Below, one piece after another: positions 1-7,158 of a stretch of DNA of 10,151 nucleotides (position 1 is its first letter; every line of letters starts with the position of its first letter). The position numbers and the translations under genes were made by a program. The stretch comes from Acidiferrobacteraceae bacterium (GTDB taxonomy: Bacteria > Pseudomonadota > Gammaproteobacteria > Arenicellales > UBA868), in contig PBJL01000016.1 of NCBI GenBank assembly GCA_002721105.1, positions 24,706-34,856 of the forward strand, written 5' to 3'. The notes under the pieces are model-generated. The model was given only the letters and a program-made list of their open reading frames with translations. It was not told the origin of the DNA and did no database searches.

Positions 1-1302
1 CGCCTAAATGAAGATCATGTTAATAAAGCGCTTCGTGATGTGAGAGTTGCGCTCCTTGAGGCTGATGTCGGATTGCCTGTAGTAAAGGTATTTATTGACA
101 GGGTCAAAAGTCGTTCAGTTGGTGAAGAAGTGATGCGTAGCTTAACGCCTGGGCAAGCTGTAGTAAAAATTGTCTATGATGAGTTAGTTGCATTGATGGG
201 GGAAAGGAATGATGCTCTAAATTTATCAACTCGCCCACCAGCAGTTATTCTGATTGCTGGACTGCAGGGCGCAGGAAAGACTACTACGGTCGGAAAGTTA
301 GCTCGATACCTATACACCAATCAAAGTAAGCGAGTTCTTGTAACTAGTACCGATATTTATCGACCTGCTGCCGCTGACCAACTACAGAAGTTAGCAAAAG
401 AGGTTGGAGTGGATTATTGCTCCTACGCATCTAAAGATCCGATTGCAATTGCTAATCATGGTTTGGAGGAATCACGATTACGCGGGTCCGATGTGTTGCT
501 AATTGATACTGCGGGGAGATTACATGTTGACTCTCAAATGATGTCAGAGATAAGTCAAATATATGAGGCCATTAATCCAGTTGAGACATTGTTTGTAGTC
601 GATAGCATGACCGGCCAAGATGCCATCAATAGCGCAAAAGTATTTAATCAGCAGCTCGACCTTACCGGAATAATTTTAACAAAGATCGATGGAGATAGCC
701 GTGGTGGCGCAGCATTATCAATTAGACATGAGACCGGCTGCCCGATAAAGTTTGTTGGGACTGGTGAGGCAATGGATGCGTTAGATGCATTTCATCCTGA
801 CCGAATAGCTTCTAGGATTCTTGGAATGGGTGATGTTCTGAGTCTCGTGGAAGAAGTAGAGCGAAAAGTAGATCGAGAAAAGGCAGAAAAGATTGCAAAG
901 AAGATTCGAAAGGGGAAGTCTTTTGATCTTAATGATTTTCGCGACCAATTAGAGCAGATGAATAGCATGGGAGGGCTTGCTGGAATGATCGACAAGCTCC
1001 CGGGTATTGGAAATATTCCGCAGGCAGCAGTTGATCAAGCTAGCCAGATGCAGACAATACCTTTGATCGCAATTATTGACTCAATGACAATTCAGGAAAG
1101 ACGACATCCAGCATTGATAAAAGGCTCGCGAAAGCGACGCATCGCATCTGGGTCAGGAAGGCAGGTGCAAGAAGTCAATAGATTGCTCAAGCAGTTTACA
1201 CAACTGCAAAAAGTAATGAAGAAAACGAAGAATAAAAAAGGAATGATGCAGATGATGGATCAGTTAAAAGGAGGCGGTTTTTCAGGACTGCCTCCTTCCT
1301 AA
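1..1302 (+). CDS. ffh: Signal recognition particle protein Ffh (SRP54), 5' end outside window
   Basis: GTPase subunit of the bacterial signal recognition particle. With 4.5S RNA it binds signal sequences of nascent inner-membrane proteins and docks with FtsY. The frame is open from base 1 and matches the Ffh N domain there, so the gene starts upstream; by comparison with E. coli Ffh roughly 20-25 residues are missing. The GTG at base 40 is an internal valine, not a start. Visible motifs, counting from base 1: N-domain ALLEADV, P-loop GLQGAGKTT (about residues 87-95), DTAGRLH (G3), TKIDGD (G4), then GGAALS. The C-terminal methionine-rich M domain contains GSRKRRIASGSG, the 4.5S RNA-binding region, and ends with a KKMMQMM-type Met-rich tail. 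Length and domain order are normal. A strong hairpin is encoded in the last ten codons. Confidence 0.98.
   Translation, partial: RLNEDHVNKALRDVRVALLEADVGLPVVKVFIDRVKSRSVGEEVMRSLTPGQAVVKIVYDELVALMGERNDALNLSTRPPAVILIAGLQGAGKTTTVGKLARYLYTNQSKRVLVTSTDIYRPAAADQLQKLAKEVGVDYCSYASKDPIAIANHGLEESRLRGSDVLLIDTAGRLHVDSQMMSEISQIYEAINPVETLFVVDSMTGQDAINSAKVFNQQLDLTGIILTKIDGDSRGGAALSIRHETGCPIKFVGTGEAMDALDAFHPDRIASRILGMGDVLSLVEEVERKVDREKAEKIAKKIRKGKSFDLNDFRDQLEQMNSMGGLAGMIDKLPGIGNIPQAAVDQASQMQTIPLIAIIDSMTIQERRHPALIKGSRKRRIASGSGRQVQEVNRLLKQFTQLQKVMKKTKNKKGMMQMMDQLKGGGFSGLPPS
1268..1297 (+). other. Hairpin overlapping the 3' end of ffh, possible attenuator
   Basis: AAGGAGGC (1268-1275) and GCCTCCTT (1290-1297) are perfect reverse complements. 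Inside them G1276-T1289, G1277-C1288, T1278-A1287, T1279-G1286 and T1280-G1285 can also pair with wobbles, leaving a TTCA loop. The stem would be about 13 bp in RNA. It lies within the last sense codons of ffh. No T-tract follows, so it is not a canonical Rho-independent terminator. It could stabilise the ffh mRNA end or attenuate read-through. Confidence 0.6.
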
Positions 1303-1310
1303 AGGATATT

Positions 1311-1339
1311 CTGACATCTGCCAATAAGAAGTTTATATT
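1311..1339 (+). promoter_or_regulatory. Candidate sigma70 promoter for the rpsP-rimM-trmD-rplS operon
   Basis: A CTGACA -35 element (1311-1316, five of six consensus bases) is separated by exactly 17 bp from TATATT (1334-1339, five of six). It lies just past the ffh stop codon. Transcription would start near 1346, leaving a leader of about 56 nt before rpsP. In E. coli this operon is likewise transcribed separately from ffh. Prediction by eye only. Confidence 0.6.
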
Positions 1340-1372
1340 ATGTTAAACTACCCAACAATTTAGCACTAGTAA

Positions 1373-1387
1373 TACCGGTAAGCGGTA
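1373..1387 (+). promoter_or_regulatory. Leader hairpin immediately upstream of the rpsP ribosome binding site
   Basis: TACCG (1373-1377) and CGGTA (1383-1387) form a 5-bp stem with a GTAAG loop. Three more pairs are possible between CAC (1364-1366) and GTG (1388-1390) across a 6-nt bulge. The structure ends where the Shine-Dalgarno GGGAGG (1390-1395) begins, so it could influence S16 initiation. The stem is short and no protein-binding motif is recognised. Confidence 0.35.
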
Positions 1388-1401
1388 GTGGGAGGGTAGA
1401 A

Positions 1402-1662
1402 ATGGTAATAATCCGATTAGCTCGGGGAGGCTCTAAAAAGCGTCCGTTCTATACAATCGTAGTGTCTGATCAAAGGCGACAGCCTAAAGGGAAGTTCATT
1501 GAGCGATTAGGATTTTATAATCCGATGGCCAATGAGAATGAGGAGCCAATCCGTTTGAATGAGGATCGCATCGAATATTGGATTAAGAATGGTGCAAAAC
1601 CATCTGAACGTGTTGCACACCTAATGAGGCAAAAAAAGAGCGAGGCAGTTTCAGCGGCGTAA
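1402..1662 (+). CDS. rpsP: 30S ribosomal protein S16
   Basis: Small-subunit ribosomal protein that binds 16S rRNA in the body of the 30S particle and aids its assembly. The 86-residue product has the usual family size (E. coli 82). It begins with the signature MVxIRLARGGSKKRPFYTIVVSD and continues with the conserved IERLGFYNP and the RIxYWIKNGAKPSERV helix. The ATG is preceded by GGGAGG (1390-1395) at a good distance, so the start is firm. It is the first gene of the rpsP-rimM-trmD-rplS operon and has a likely promoter at 1311-1339. Nothing is unusual in the protein itself. Confidence 0.98.
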   Translation: MVIIRLARGGSKKRPFYTIVVSDQRRQPKGKFIERLGFYNPMANENEEPIRLNEDRIEYWIKNGAKPSERVAHLMRQKKSEAVSAA

Positions 1663-1693
1663 ATGTTGGATAGCTAAAAATATATATTCTTCC

Positions 1694-2221
1694 TTGGGTT
1701 CAGAAGGACACAATAGAGGAGCTTTTGATGCTCCCATAATCCTCGGCGAAATTTCTGGACTTTTTGGTGTGCGCGGAGAGGTTCGAGTTTTTGATTATTC
1801 TAGAAAGCGAGGCGATATATTAAAATATGATCCTTGGTTGATAGAACGCGATGGTAAGTGGAATGAAACGTCAGTTCGAAACAGTCGCCATCATCAAGAA
1901 ACTCTTGTAGTTCACCTTGAGGGTTTCGATGACCGCGATTTATCAAGGACTCTAATTGGAACTAAGGTGGCTATAAAACAAAGTCAGTTGCCAAAATTAA
2001 ATGACGGTGAGTTTTATTGGCATGAGTTAGAAGGGTTGGCAGTTATTAATGACAATGGCCATGAATTTGGCACTATTGAAAAGTTTATAGAAACTGGAGC
2101 GAATGATGTTTTTGTGGTGCGAGGGGAAAAAGAGCGCCTCATTCCATATACAAAAGATGTAGTGATAGAAGTTGATTTCAGAAGGAACCTAGTTTTGGTT
2201 AAATGGGAACTCGATTATTAG
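1694..2221 (+). CDS. rimM: 16S rRNA processing / ribosome maturation factor RimM
   Basis: Assembly factor that binds ribosomal protein S19 and the 30S head during late maturation of the small subunit. The 175-residue protein shows the RimM N-terminal beta-barrel (IILGEISGLFGVRGEVRVFDY, residues 15-35) and the C-terminal PRC-barrel (GEFYWHELEGLAV, about 105-117, then ETGANDVFVV and ERLIPY). Length matches the family. The frame contains no ATG, so TTG at 1694 is the only conventional start that retains the N-terminal barrel. It gives about the same N-terminal extension as E. coli RimM. No Shine-Dalgarno is visible before it, and the preceding bases are a run of A and T. Translation may depend on coupling to rpsP, whose stop is 31 nt upstream. 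Confidence 0.95.
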   Translation: MGSEGHNRGAFDAPIILGEISGLFGVRGEVRVFDYSRKRGDILKYDPWLIERDGKWNETSVRNSRHHQETLVVHLEGFDDRDLSRTLIGTKVAIKQSQLPKLNDGEFYWHELEGLAVINDNGHEFGTIEKFIETGANDVFVVRGEKERLIPYTKDVVIEVDFRRNLVLVKWELDY

Positions 2222-2234
2222 GACAGGTAGAAGA

Positions 2235-2987
2235 GTGCGTTTAGATATAATAACAATTTTTCCTGAAATGTTTGGCGCTATTCAATGTTGTGGGATTCCT
2301 AGGCGAGCCATAGAAACAGGAGCTTTAGACTTAAATCTTTGGAACCCAAGAGATTTGACGGAAGATAGTTATAATCGTGTTGACGATAGACCTTATGGTG
2401 GAGGCCCTGGCATGGTTATGCTTGCTGATCCATTGAAGCGAACATTAGATAAAGCTCGCCAAAAGAATATTGGTGGTCGGGTGATTTATTTGACTCCTCA
2501 AGGAGCTCAATTAACTCAGGACCGAATAAAACATTTAGCTACGGCACGCGGCTTAATATTTTTAGCAGGCCGATATGAGGGTGTTGATCAAAGATTAATT
2601 GATCAAGAAGTTGATGAAGAAATATCAATTGGTGATTATGTATTGTCTGGCGGCGAGTTACCCGCTATGGTGCTAATTGAGAGCCTAGCAAGATGTTTGC
2701 CTGGCGTGCTTGGCAATCAAGAGTCAGTGAGAGAAGAGTCATTCAGTGAAGGTTTGTTAGATTGGCCTCAATACACCAGACCAGAGAAATATTGTGGTCA
2801 GGTAGTACCTTCGGTATTGTTAGGAGGCGATCATGGTGCCATTCGAAAATGGAGGTTACAGCAGGCACTTGGAAGAACATGGAAGCGGAGGCCTGATCTT
2901 ATTGCTATGGCGAAATTAAATGAGGAACAAGAGCAGTTGTTGCATGCATATCAAAAGGAACATAAAGAAAAGGAGAGCTTGAGATGA
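2235..2987 (+). CDS. trmD: tRNA (guanine-N1)-methyltransferase TrmD
   Basis: Uses S-adenosylmethionine to methylate G37 at N1 in tRNAs with G at position 36, which prevents +1 frameshifting. The 250-residue protein has the SPOUT-fold landmarks: [13 protein letters not shown] at the N terminus, [12 protein letters not shown] (about residues 51-62), GRYEGVDQR, and the cofactor-binding trefoil-knot motif [16 protein letters not shown], followed by [12 protein letters not shown] and [12 protein letters not shown]. The start is GTG at 2235, 13 nt after the rimM stop. GGACAGG (2221-2227) lies upstream as a possible ribosome binding site. The C terminus overlaps rplS by ATGA and carries that gene's Shine-Dalgarno. 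Length and motifs are normal for the family. Confidence 0.98.
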   Translation: MRLDIITIFPEMFGAIQCCGIPRRAIETGALDLNLWNPRDLTEDSYNRVDDRPYGGGPGMVMLADPLKRTLDKARQKNIGGRVIYLTPQGAQLTQDRIKHLATARGLIFLAGRYEGVDQRLIDQEVDEEISIGDYVLSGGELPAMVLIESLARCLPGVLGNQESVREESFSEGLLDWPQYTRPEKYCGQVVPSVLLGGDHGAIRKWRLQQALGRTWKRRPDLIAMAKLNEEQEQLLHAYQKEHKEKESLR

Positions 2988-3331
2988 CTACGAGTATACA
3001 AGAGCTTGAAAATCAACAAATGAGAGATGATCTGCCTGAATTTGGTCCAGGTGATACGGTACGAGTTCAAGTAAAGGTACGGGAAGGAGAACGCGAGAGA
3101 CTTCAAGCATTTGAAGGTGTGGTTATAGCTAAGCGTAATCGTGGTATTAATTCGTCGTTTACCGTTAGGAAAATATCATACGGTGAGGGTGTCGAAAGAG
3201 TATTTCAAACGCATAGCCCGCTAGTAGTATCAATTGAAGTTGGAAGGCGCGGTGATGTTCGGCGTTCCAAACTTTACTATCTCCGCAGTCGTACTGGTAA
3301 ATCTGCCCGCATTAAACAAAAAGTTTCCTAG
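2984..3331 (+). CDS. rplS: 50S ribosomal protein L19
   Basis: Large-subunit ribosomal protein at the 30S/50S interface. The 115-residue product has the family length (E. coli L19 has 115) and conserved segments [55 protein letters not shown] and [21 protein letters not shown]. The ATG overlaps the trmD stop in an ATGA, and the strong Shine-Dalgarno AAAGGAGAG (2968-2976) lies inside trmD. This indicates coupled translation and could let the ribosomal protein be made at a higher rate than the methyltransferase. No terminator is visible in the 26 nt between its stop and the next gene. Confidence 0.98.
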   Translation: MTTSIQELENQQMRDDLPEFGPGDTVRVQVKVREGERERLQAFEGVVIAKRNRGINSSFTVRKISYGEGVERVFQTHSPLVVSIEVGRRGDVRRSKLYYLRSRTGKSARIKQKVS

Positions 3332-3357
3332 CTATTCTGTCCAACGCGGGGGAGTTT

Positions 3358-5304
3358 ATGGCCCAGTTTGCCCGACTGAGCATTACTTTGGCAATGATCA
3401 TTGTTGCGGATATATCAACGGTAGCTCTTGGGGAAAATAATTTAGCAATTGATGATTCGAATCATGGTAATTATGAGTCAATCAACCTGACTTTTGAGAC
3501 TAATTTTCAGACTTCTATTAGCCCTACGTCAGTACCAAGTAATCTTGATGAAGATTTTTCGGTAGCTAAATCTTCAATAGGTATAGATAGGAATATTTCC
3601 ATAAGACCTTTATCCTCCGATTTTGAAATTAATCTTGAGCGCATACGTGAGCTTCGACAGGCAGGCGCACTATCATTAGCGGAATCGCTTTTGATAGAAA
3701 GCGCTCCTGAGAGACACCAAGTAGAGTGGTTTGAATGGCAACGAGAGTTATGGGAAGTCCAGACTGAAAATGGACAATATGATCGACTAGTAAAGAATTT
3801 AGAAAATCTAGTGAGTCTTGTTTCTGAAGATAATTTATATGAAGTTTTAGAGCGCTTAGTAATCACTCAACAGAAGCAAGGCAAATTCCTAGCAGCGAGA
3901 GTTGGTTTGCGGAAATTATTTTTGATGACCGCTCAAGACCCAATGCGCGTTTCCCGCTTAAGACGAATACTGATACGAAATTATATTGAGTCTGATTTCT
4001 TGATGGATGCTGCGGACGCAAGTATACGGTACCAGGAAGAATATCTTCCAGATGACACTGAATGGAATCTTTTGAGAGCTGAGATCTTGATTAAAATCGG
4101 AGAACCTTCAAAAGCCATTATACAGCTTGTTGGATTACAAAATTTGAAAGCACGACTCATGCTTAAATTAGCTCGTCTCTATGAAGGATCGATAAAACCT
4201 GTTACCGTCATTGAAGATTTATCTAGCCTTGGGGAAATGCCAATTGAATCTTTTGAACTAAATTACTTTCGAATGGGTATTATTGCCGAAGCTGCAAGAA
4301 TGGCTAGCGATCTTAGGGTCCGCCTAAAAATGCAGGAAATCCTCCTTGGATCCAATGTTGCAGAGTTGTCGATGTTGCCAGAACTTACTACAGAAGTCCT
4401 GTTAAAAACATATTCGGCAATTGCAGTGAACGAGGGTAATGCTAACAATCTTCTAGTTGGTGATTATCTTAGTTGGATTGAGTATGCCAAATCCATTCAG
4501 TCGAAGAACGCAGACATTGCGCGATCAATATATGCCTTTCTGTTGCAAGAAGAAGTATCCATAGATGCTCGTAAAGGGGCTTATGAGGGGTTAATTGGCT
4601 TATTGCTGAAGGAACGCCAGTATGCTTTAGTTTCTTATCTTTATGATGAAGGCAGCCTGATTAGCGGCATTCCTCCAGTCAGTCAAAATCTTTTACTAAC
4701 GTGGTCGAGGTTTGCGTTAGAAGCGCGAGACTATAAAACTGCAATGAATTTAGCTAGGGCAATCAATGTAGTTCCTAATGAATTCACTAATTGGGCCTGG
4801 GAGCTTTATATTGCACGACTCGAAATATTTTCGGGAAGCAGTGTGGAAGGAGCAGATCGATTATTGAACATCCTAGAAAGGCATGACCAATTGCAAGAGG
4901 CCCAACTTGATCAGTATCTGCAAGTGGTATTTGATCTGCAAACCATTGAACGTCATGATCTTGCTATGACTTTGTTTAAGTCAGTGGAGCCATTCACTAA
5001 TTCTTTACGACAAAAAAGGGAGTTACTGTTCTGGATGGGTGAATCGCAGATTGGCCAACAAAAATTTGCTCAAGCGGCAGACCTCTTTCTTCAATCTTCC
5101 GAAATAGGTAATCAGAATAGTGATTTATGGGGTCAAAGTGCACGATTTAGAGCTGCGGAGGCGTTAGTTGATGCTAGCTTATTTAACGATGCCTTCAATA
5201 TTTACCAAACATTGCTTGAGGAAAGCCAAGACCAAACTCGTCGATTCCAATTGCAACAAAAGCTTCAAAAGATAAATCTGCAGAGAGCGGTTGGCATTCG
5301 ATGA
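3358..5304 (+). CDS. Exported tetratricopeptide-like repeat protein of unknown function
   Basis: I do not recognise a named family. The 648-residue product starts with a likely signal peptide: one arginine at residue 6, hydrophobic core about 8-23, possible cleavage after ALG at 25. There is no lipobox cysteine, so a periplasmic location is inferred. Residues about 26-90 are Ser/Asn/Asp-rich and low in structure. From about 91 to the end it is almost all helical, with TPR-like hairpins: GALSLAESLLIESAP (103-117), GKFLAARVGLRKLF (175-188), GEPSKAIIQLVGL (248-260), QKFAQAADLFLQSSEIG (568-584) and SLFNDAFNIYQTLLEES (607-623). The solenoid probably forms a protein-binding scaffold. A G-rich site (3348-3354) lies only 3 nt before the ATG. 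The stop overlaps the xerD start in an ATGA, so the two are probably coupled. No catalytic motif is seen. Confidence 0.85.
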   Translation: MAQFARLSITLAMIIVADISTVALGENNLAIDDSNHGNYESINLTFETNFQTSISPTSVPSNLDEDFSVAKSSIGIDRNISIRPLSSDFEINLERIRELRQAGALSLAESLLIESAPERHQVEWFEWQRELWEVQTENGQYDRLVKNLENLVSLVSEDNLYEVLERLVITQQKQGKFLAARVGLRKLFLMTAQDPMRVSRLRRILIRNYIESDFLMDAADASIRYQEEYLPDDTEWNLLRAEILIKIGEPSKAIIQLVGLQNLKARLMLKLARLYEGSIKPVTVIEDLSSLGEMPIESFELNYFRMGIIAEAARMASDLRVRLKMQEILLGSNVAELSMLPELTTEVLLKTYSAIAVNEGNANNLLVGDYLSWIEYAKSIQSKNADIARSIYAFLLQEEVSIDARKGAYEGLIGLLLKERQYALVSYLYDEGSLISGIPPVSQNLLLTWSRFALEARDYKTAMNLARAINVVPNEFTNWAWELYIARLEIFSGSSVEGADRLLNILERHDQLQEAQLDQYLQVVFDLQTIERHDLAMTLFKSVEPFTNSLRQKRELLFWMGESQIGQQKFAQAADLFLQSSEIGNQNSDLWGQSARFRAAEALVDASLFNDAFNIYQTLLEESQDQTRRFQLQQKLQKINLQRAVGIR

Positions 5305-6221
5305 TGAAGAGCGGTAGGCATGTGCCTAACAAAAATGATCAGATCCTGATCGATCAATTTCTTGATACGATTTGGTTAGAATCAGGACTTAGTCAAAATA
5401 CTCTATCAGCATATCGTTCAGATCTAGAGCAGTACGCGATCTGGATTTACAAAAGTAAATATCAATTATCAACAGCAGGTCGTGCCCAGATCTTGAATTA
5501 CTTAGGGTACTGTGTCGCCAATGGAGTAGCCGCTCGATCATCTTCACGAAGATTATCTAGCCTTAGACGATTTTATCAGTATATGAATCGGGAAGGAAGA
5601 ATAGATTCAGACCCAACATCTGATGTTGAATCTCCAATTGTAGGAAGCTATTTACCAGAAACTTTGTCAGAGAGGGCTGTAGAAAAATTACTAGAGGCTC
5701 CTGACACTAATACGGCACTTGGAATTCGTGATCGAACAATGCTAGAGGCGTTATATGCTAGTGGTTTGCGTGTGTCAGAATTGGTTACACTGACTCGTTC
5801 GGAATTAGACGAAACAGCAGGCTTGGTACGAGTGATCGGCAAAGGTCAACATGAGCGTATTGTTCCTTTAGGCGAGGAGTGTCTAAATTGGGTATGTTTT
5901 TATTTAGATGGCGCGAGAAACGCCATATTAAATGGAAAAACGTCAGATAGTATTTTTATAACTAAACACGGCGGCCCAATTAGCCGACAACGGTTTTGGC
6001 AATTGATCAAGTATTATGGTAAGCGTGCAGGAATTGGTGAGCACCTTTCGCCCCACACACTTAGACATGCTTTCGCTACTCACCTACTCAATCATGGAGC
6101 GGATTTGAGGAGTGTTCAGATGCTTCTGGGGCATGCGAATTTGTCAACGACACAGATTTACACTCATGTTGCAACGGCGCGACTCCAGTCCTTACATGCT
6201 TCGCATCATCCGCGTGGTTAG
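5301..6221 (+). CDS. xerD: Site-specific tyrosine recombinase XerD
   Basis: With XerC it resolves chromosome dimers at dif, under control of FtsK at the division septum. The 306-residue protein has the N-terminal SAM-like core-binding domain (LDTIWLESGLSQNTLSAYRSDL, about 21-42) and a C-terminal catalytic domain. All catalytic residues are present: R157 in ASGLRVSEL, K181 in VIGKGQHER, H252 and R255 in HTLRHAFATHLL, H278 in LLGHANLSTTQ, and the nucleophile Y287 in IYTHV. The RVIGKGxxER and THVATxRL...HHPR tail are typical of XerD rather than XerC. Two start codons stand in tandem (5301 and 5304). The first overlaps the upstream stop as ATGA. The neighbours and full-length motifs argue for the housekeeping recombinase, not an integrase of a mobile element. 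Confidence 0.96.
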   Translation: MMKSGRHVPNKNDQILIDQFLDTIWLESGLSQNTLSAYRSDLEQYAIWIYKSKYQLSTAGRAQILNYLGYCVANGVAARSSSRRLSSLRRFYQYMNREGRIDSDPTSDVESPIVGSYLPETLSERAVEKLLEAPDTNTALGIRDRTMLEALYASGLRVSELVTLTRSELDETAGLVRVIGKGQHERIVPLGEECLNWVCFYLDGARNAILNGKTSDSIFITKHGGPISRQRFWQLIKYYGKRAGIGEHLSPHTLRHAFATHLLNHGADLRSVQMLLGHANLSTTQIYTHVATARLQSLHASHHPRG

Positions 6222-6260
6222 CCATTGTCTTCGATTTAAAATACAGGTAAAGATATTTTT

Positions 6261-7109
6261 TTAATTCAAAGCTTGTGCTAAACGCCTTCGGTACGCAGGC
6301 ACCTCCTCATGATGGTTGCCCAAGATTCCAAAAGTTCGTACTAAATTTTCCCGACCAATTTCCTTTGCATCTTTATCCCCGATAAGTACCATTTGCAACC
6401 ACTGCTCCATAGCAGCGGAATAGTTGCCAGCCGAAAAATATACCGCACCGAGTTGAGCTTTTTTTATAAAATCCTTAGGATTATTGATCATATATGCTTC
6501 TAATGCACATAGATCGGTGTTTTCACCTGCGATTTCTGATAATTCTATACGGGCTAATATCGATTGCGCTGCTGAATCGTCGCGGAGATGTTTCGGAAAA
6601 TTACCGAAAGTTGATCGAGCGTCCTCCAAATATTCAGCATCGAGTTGATACTCTGCCAGGATCAAGTGTAATTTGTCATAGCCAGGATCATGTTTTAGCG
6701 CGGTTTGAATTGTTTGAATCGCTTCGTTAATCTTCCCATTTTCAGCTAATTTCTTAGCTTCTCTTATGCTCGTATCGCCCGGTCGATCAACATGTTTCTC
6801 AACGAAGTCTCTTATCGCAACTTCTGGCAGTACTCCCATAAATTCATCCGCCACCTCACCATTTTTAAACAGTTTTACCGTGGGAAGGCTTCGAATGTTG
6901 AAACTACTGGCTAGCTGTTGCTCTTCGTCAGTATTAACTTTTGTCAAATCGATTTTACCCGCGTATTCTGAGACAATATTTTCGAGTAAAGGCATTAGCA
7001 TTTTGCAAGGTGCGCACCAATCGGCCCAAAAATCAACTAATACGGGATTTGTTTTTGATTTCTCGAGAACCAACTGCGGAAATGTTTCAGAAGTGATTTC
7101 AGTTGTCAT
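6261..7109 (-). CDS. cnoX: Thioredoxin-TPR co-chaperone CnoX (YbbN)
   Basis: CnoX-type proteins hold unfolding substrates, protect cysteines from over-oxidation and hand clients to GroEL and DnaK in the cytoplasm. The 282-residue length fits the family. The N-terminal thioredoxin domain (about 1-108) has VDFWADWCAPCK with C32 and C35 and the cis-proline loop SLPT (P76). The helical remainder has TPR-like repeats (GKINEAIQTIQTALKHDPG 125-143; YLEDARSTF 160-168; GNYSAAMEQWLQMV 228-241) and the family C-terminal segment YRRRLAQALN. E. coli CnoX has SQHC and lacks thioredoxin activity, whereas this protein keeps both cysteines and may be redox-active. The gene follows the decarboxylase on the same strand after 49 bp, with only a weak purine-rich ribosome binding site, and converges on xerD. 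Confidence 0.93.
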   Translation of the reverse strand: MTTEITSETFPQLVLEKSKTNPVLVDFWADWCAPCKMLMPLLENIVSEYAGKIDLTKVNTDEEQQLASSFNIRSLPTVKLFKNGEVADEFMGVLPEVAIRDFVEKHVDRPGDTSIREAKKLAENGKINEAIQTIQTALKHDPGYDKLHLILAEYQLDAEYLEDARSTFGNFPKHLRDDSAAQSILARIELSEIAGENTDLCALEAYMINNPKDFIKKAQLGAVYFSAGNYSAAMEQWLQMVLIGDKDAKEIGRENLVRTFGILGNHHEEVPAYRRRLAQALN

Positions 7110-7158
7110 TCTTAGTTCTTTTTGATCTACATTAGCGAATTCACGTTGCGATAAATTG

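Noticed and set aside
40..42. GTG at 40 as the start of ffh
   Set aside because: The same frame is open to base 1 and encodes conserved Ffh N-domain residues upstream, so this is an internal valine of a gene cut by the window edge.
3507..3866. Minus-strand open frame of 119 codons opposite the TPR gene
   Set aside because: It is a shadow of the Ser-rich and Glu-rich coding region on the other strand. There is no promoter or ribosome binding site.
5301..6221. Phage or integron integrase instead of XerD
   Set aside because: Sequence, length and the HHPR tail match housekeeping XerD. There are no attachment-site repeats, tRNA or phage genes nearby.
6235..6264. TTTAAAATA / TATTTTTTTAA as a terminator between xerD and cnoX
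   Set aside because: The possible stem is made only of A-T pairs and would be weak. A run of seven T is present, but no GC-rich stem precedes it on either strand.
6766..7125. Plus-strand open frame of 119 codons opposite cnoX
   Set aside because: It lies antisense to a well-supported gene, has a Ser/Leu-rich composition typical of a reverse-frame shadow, and matches no family.
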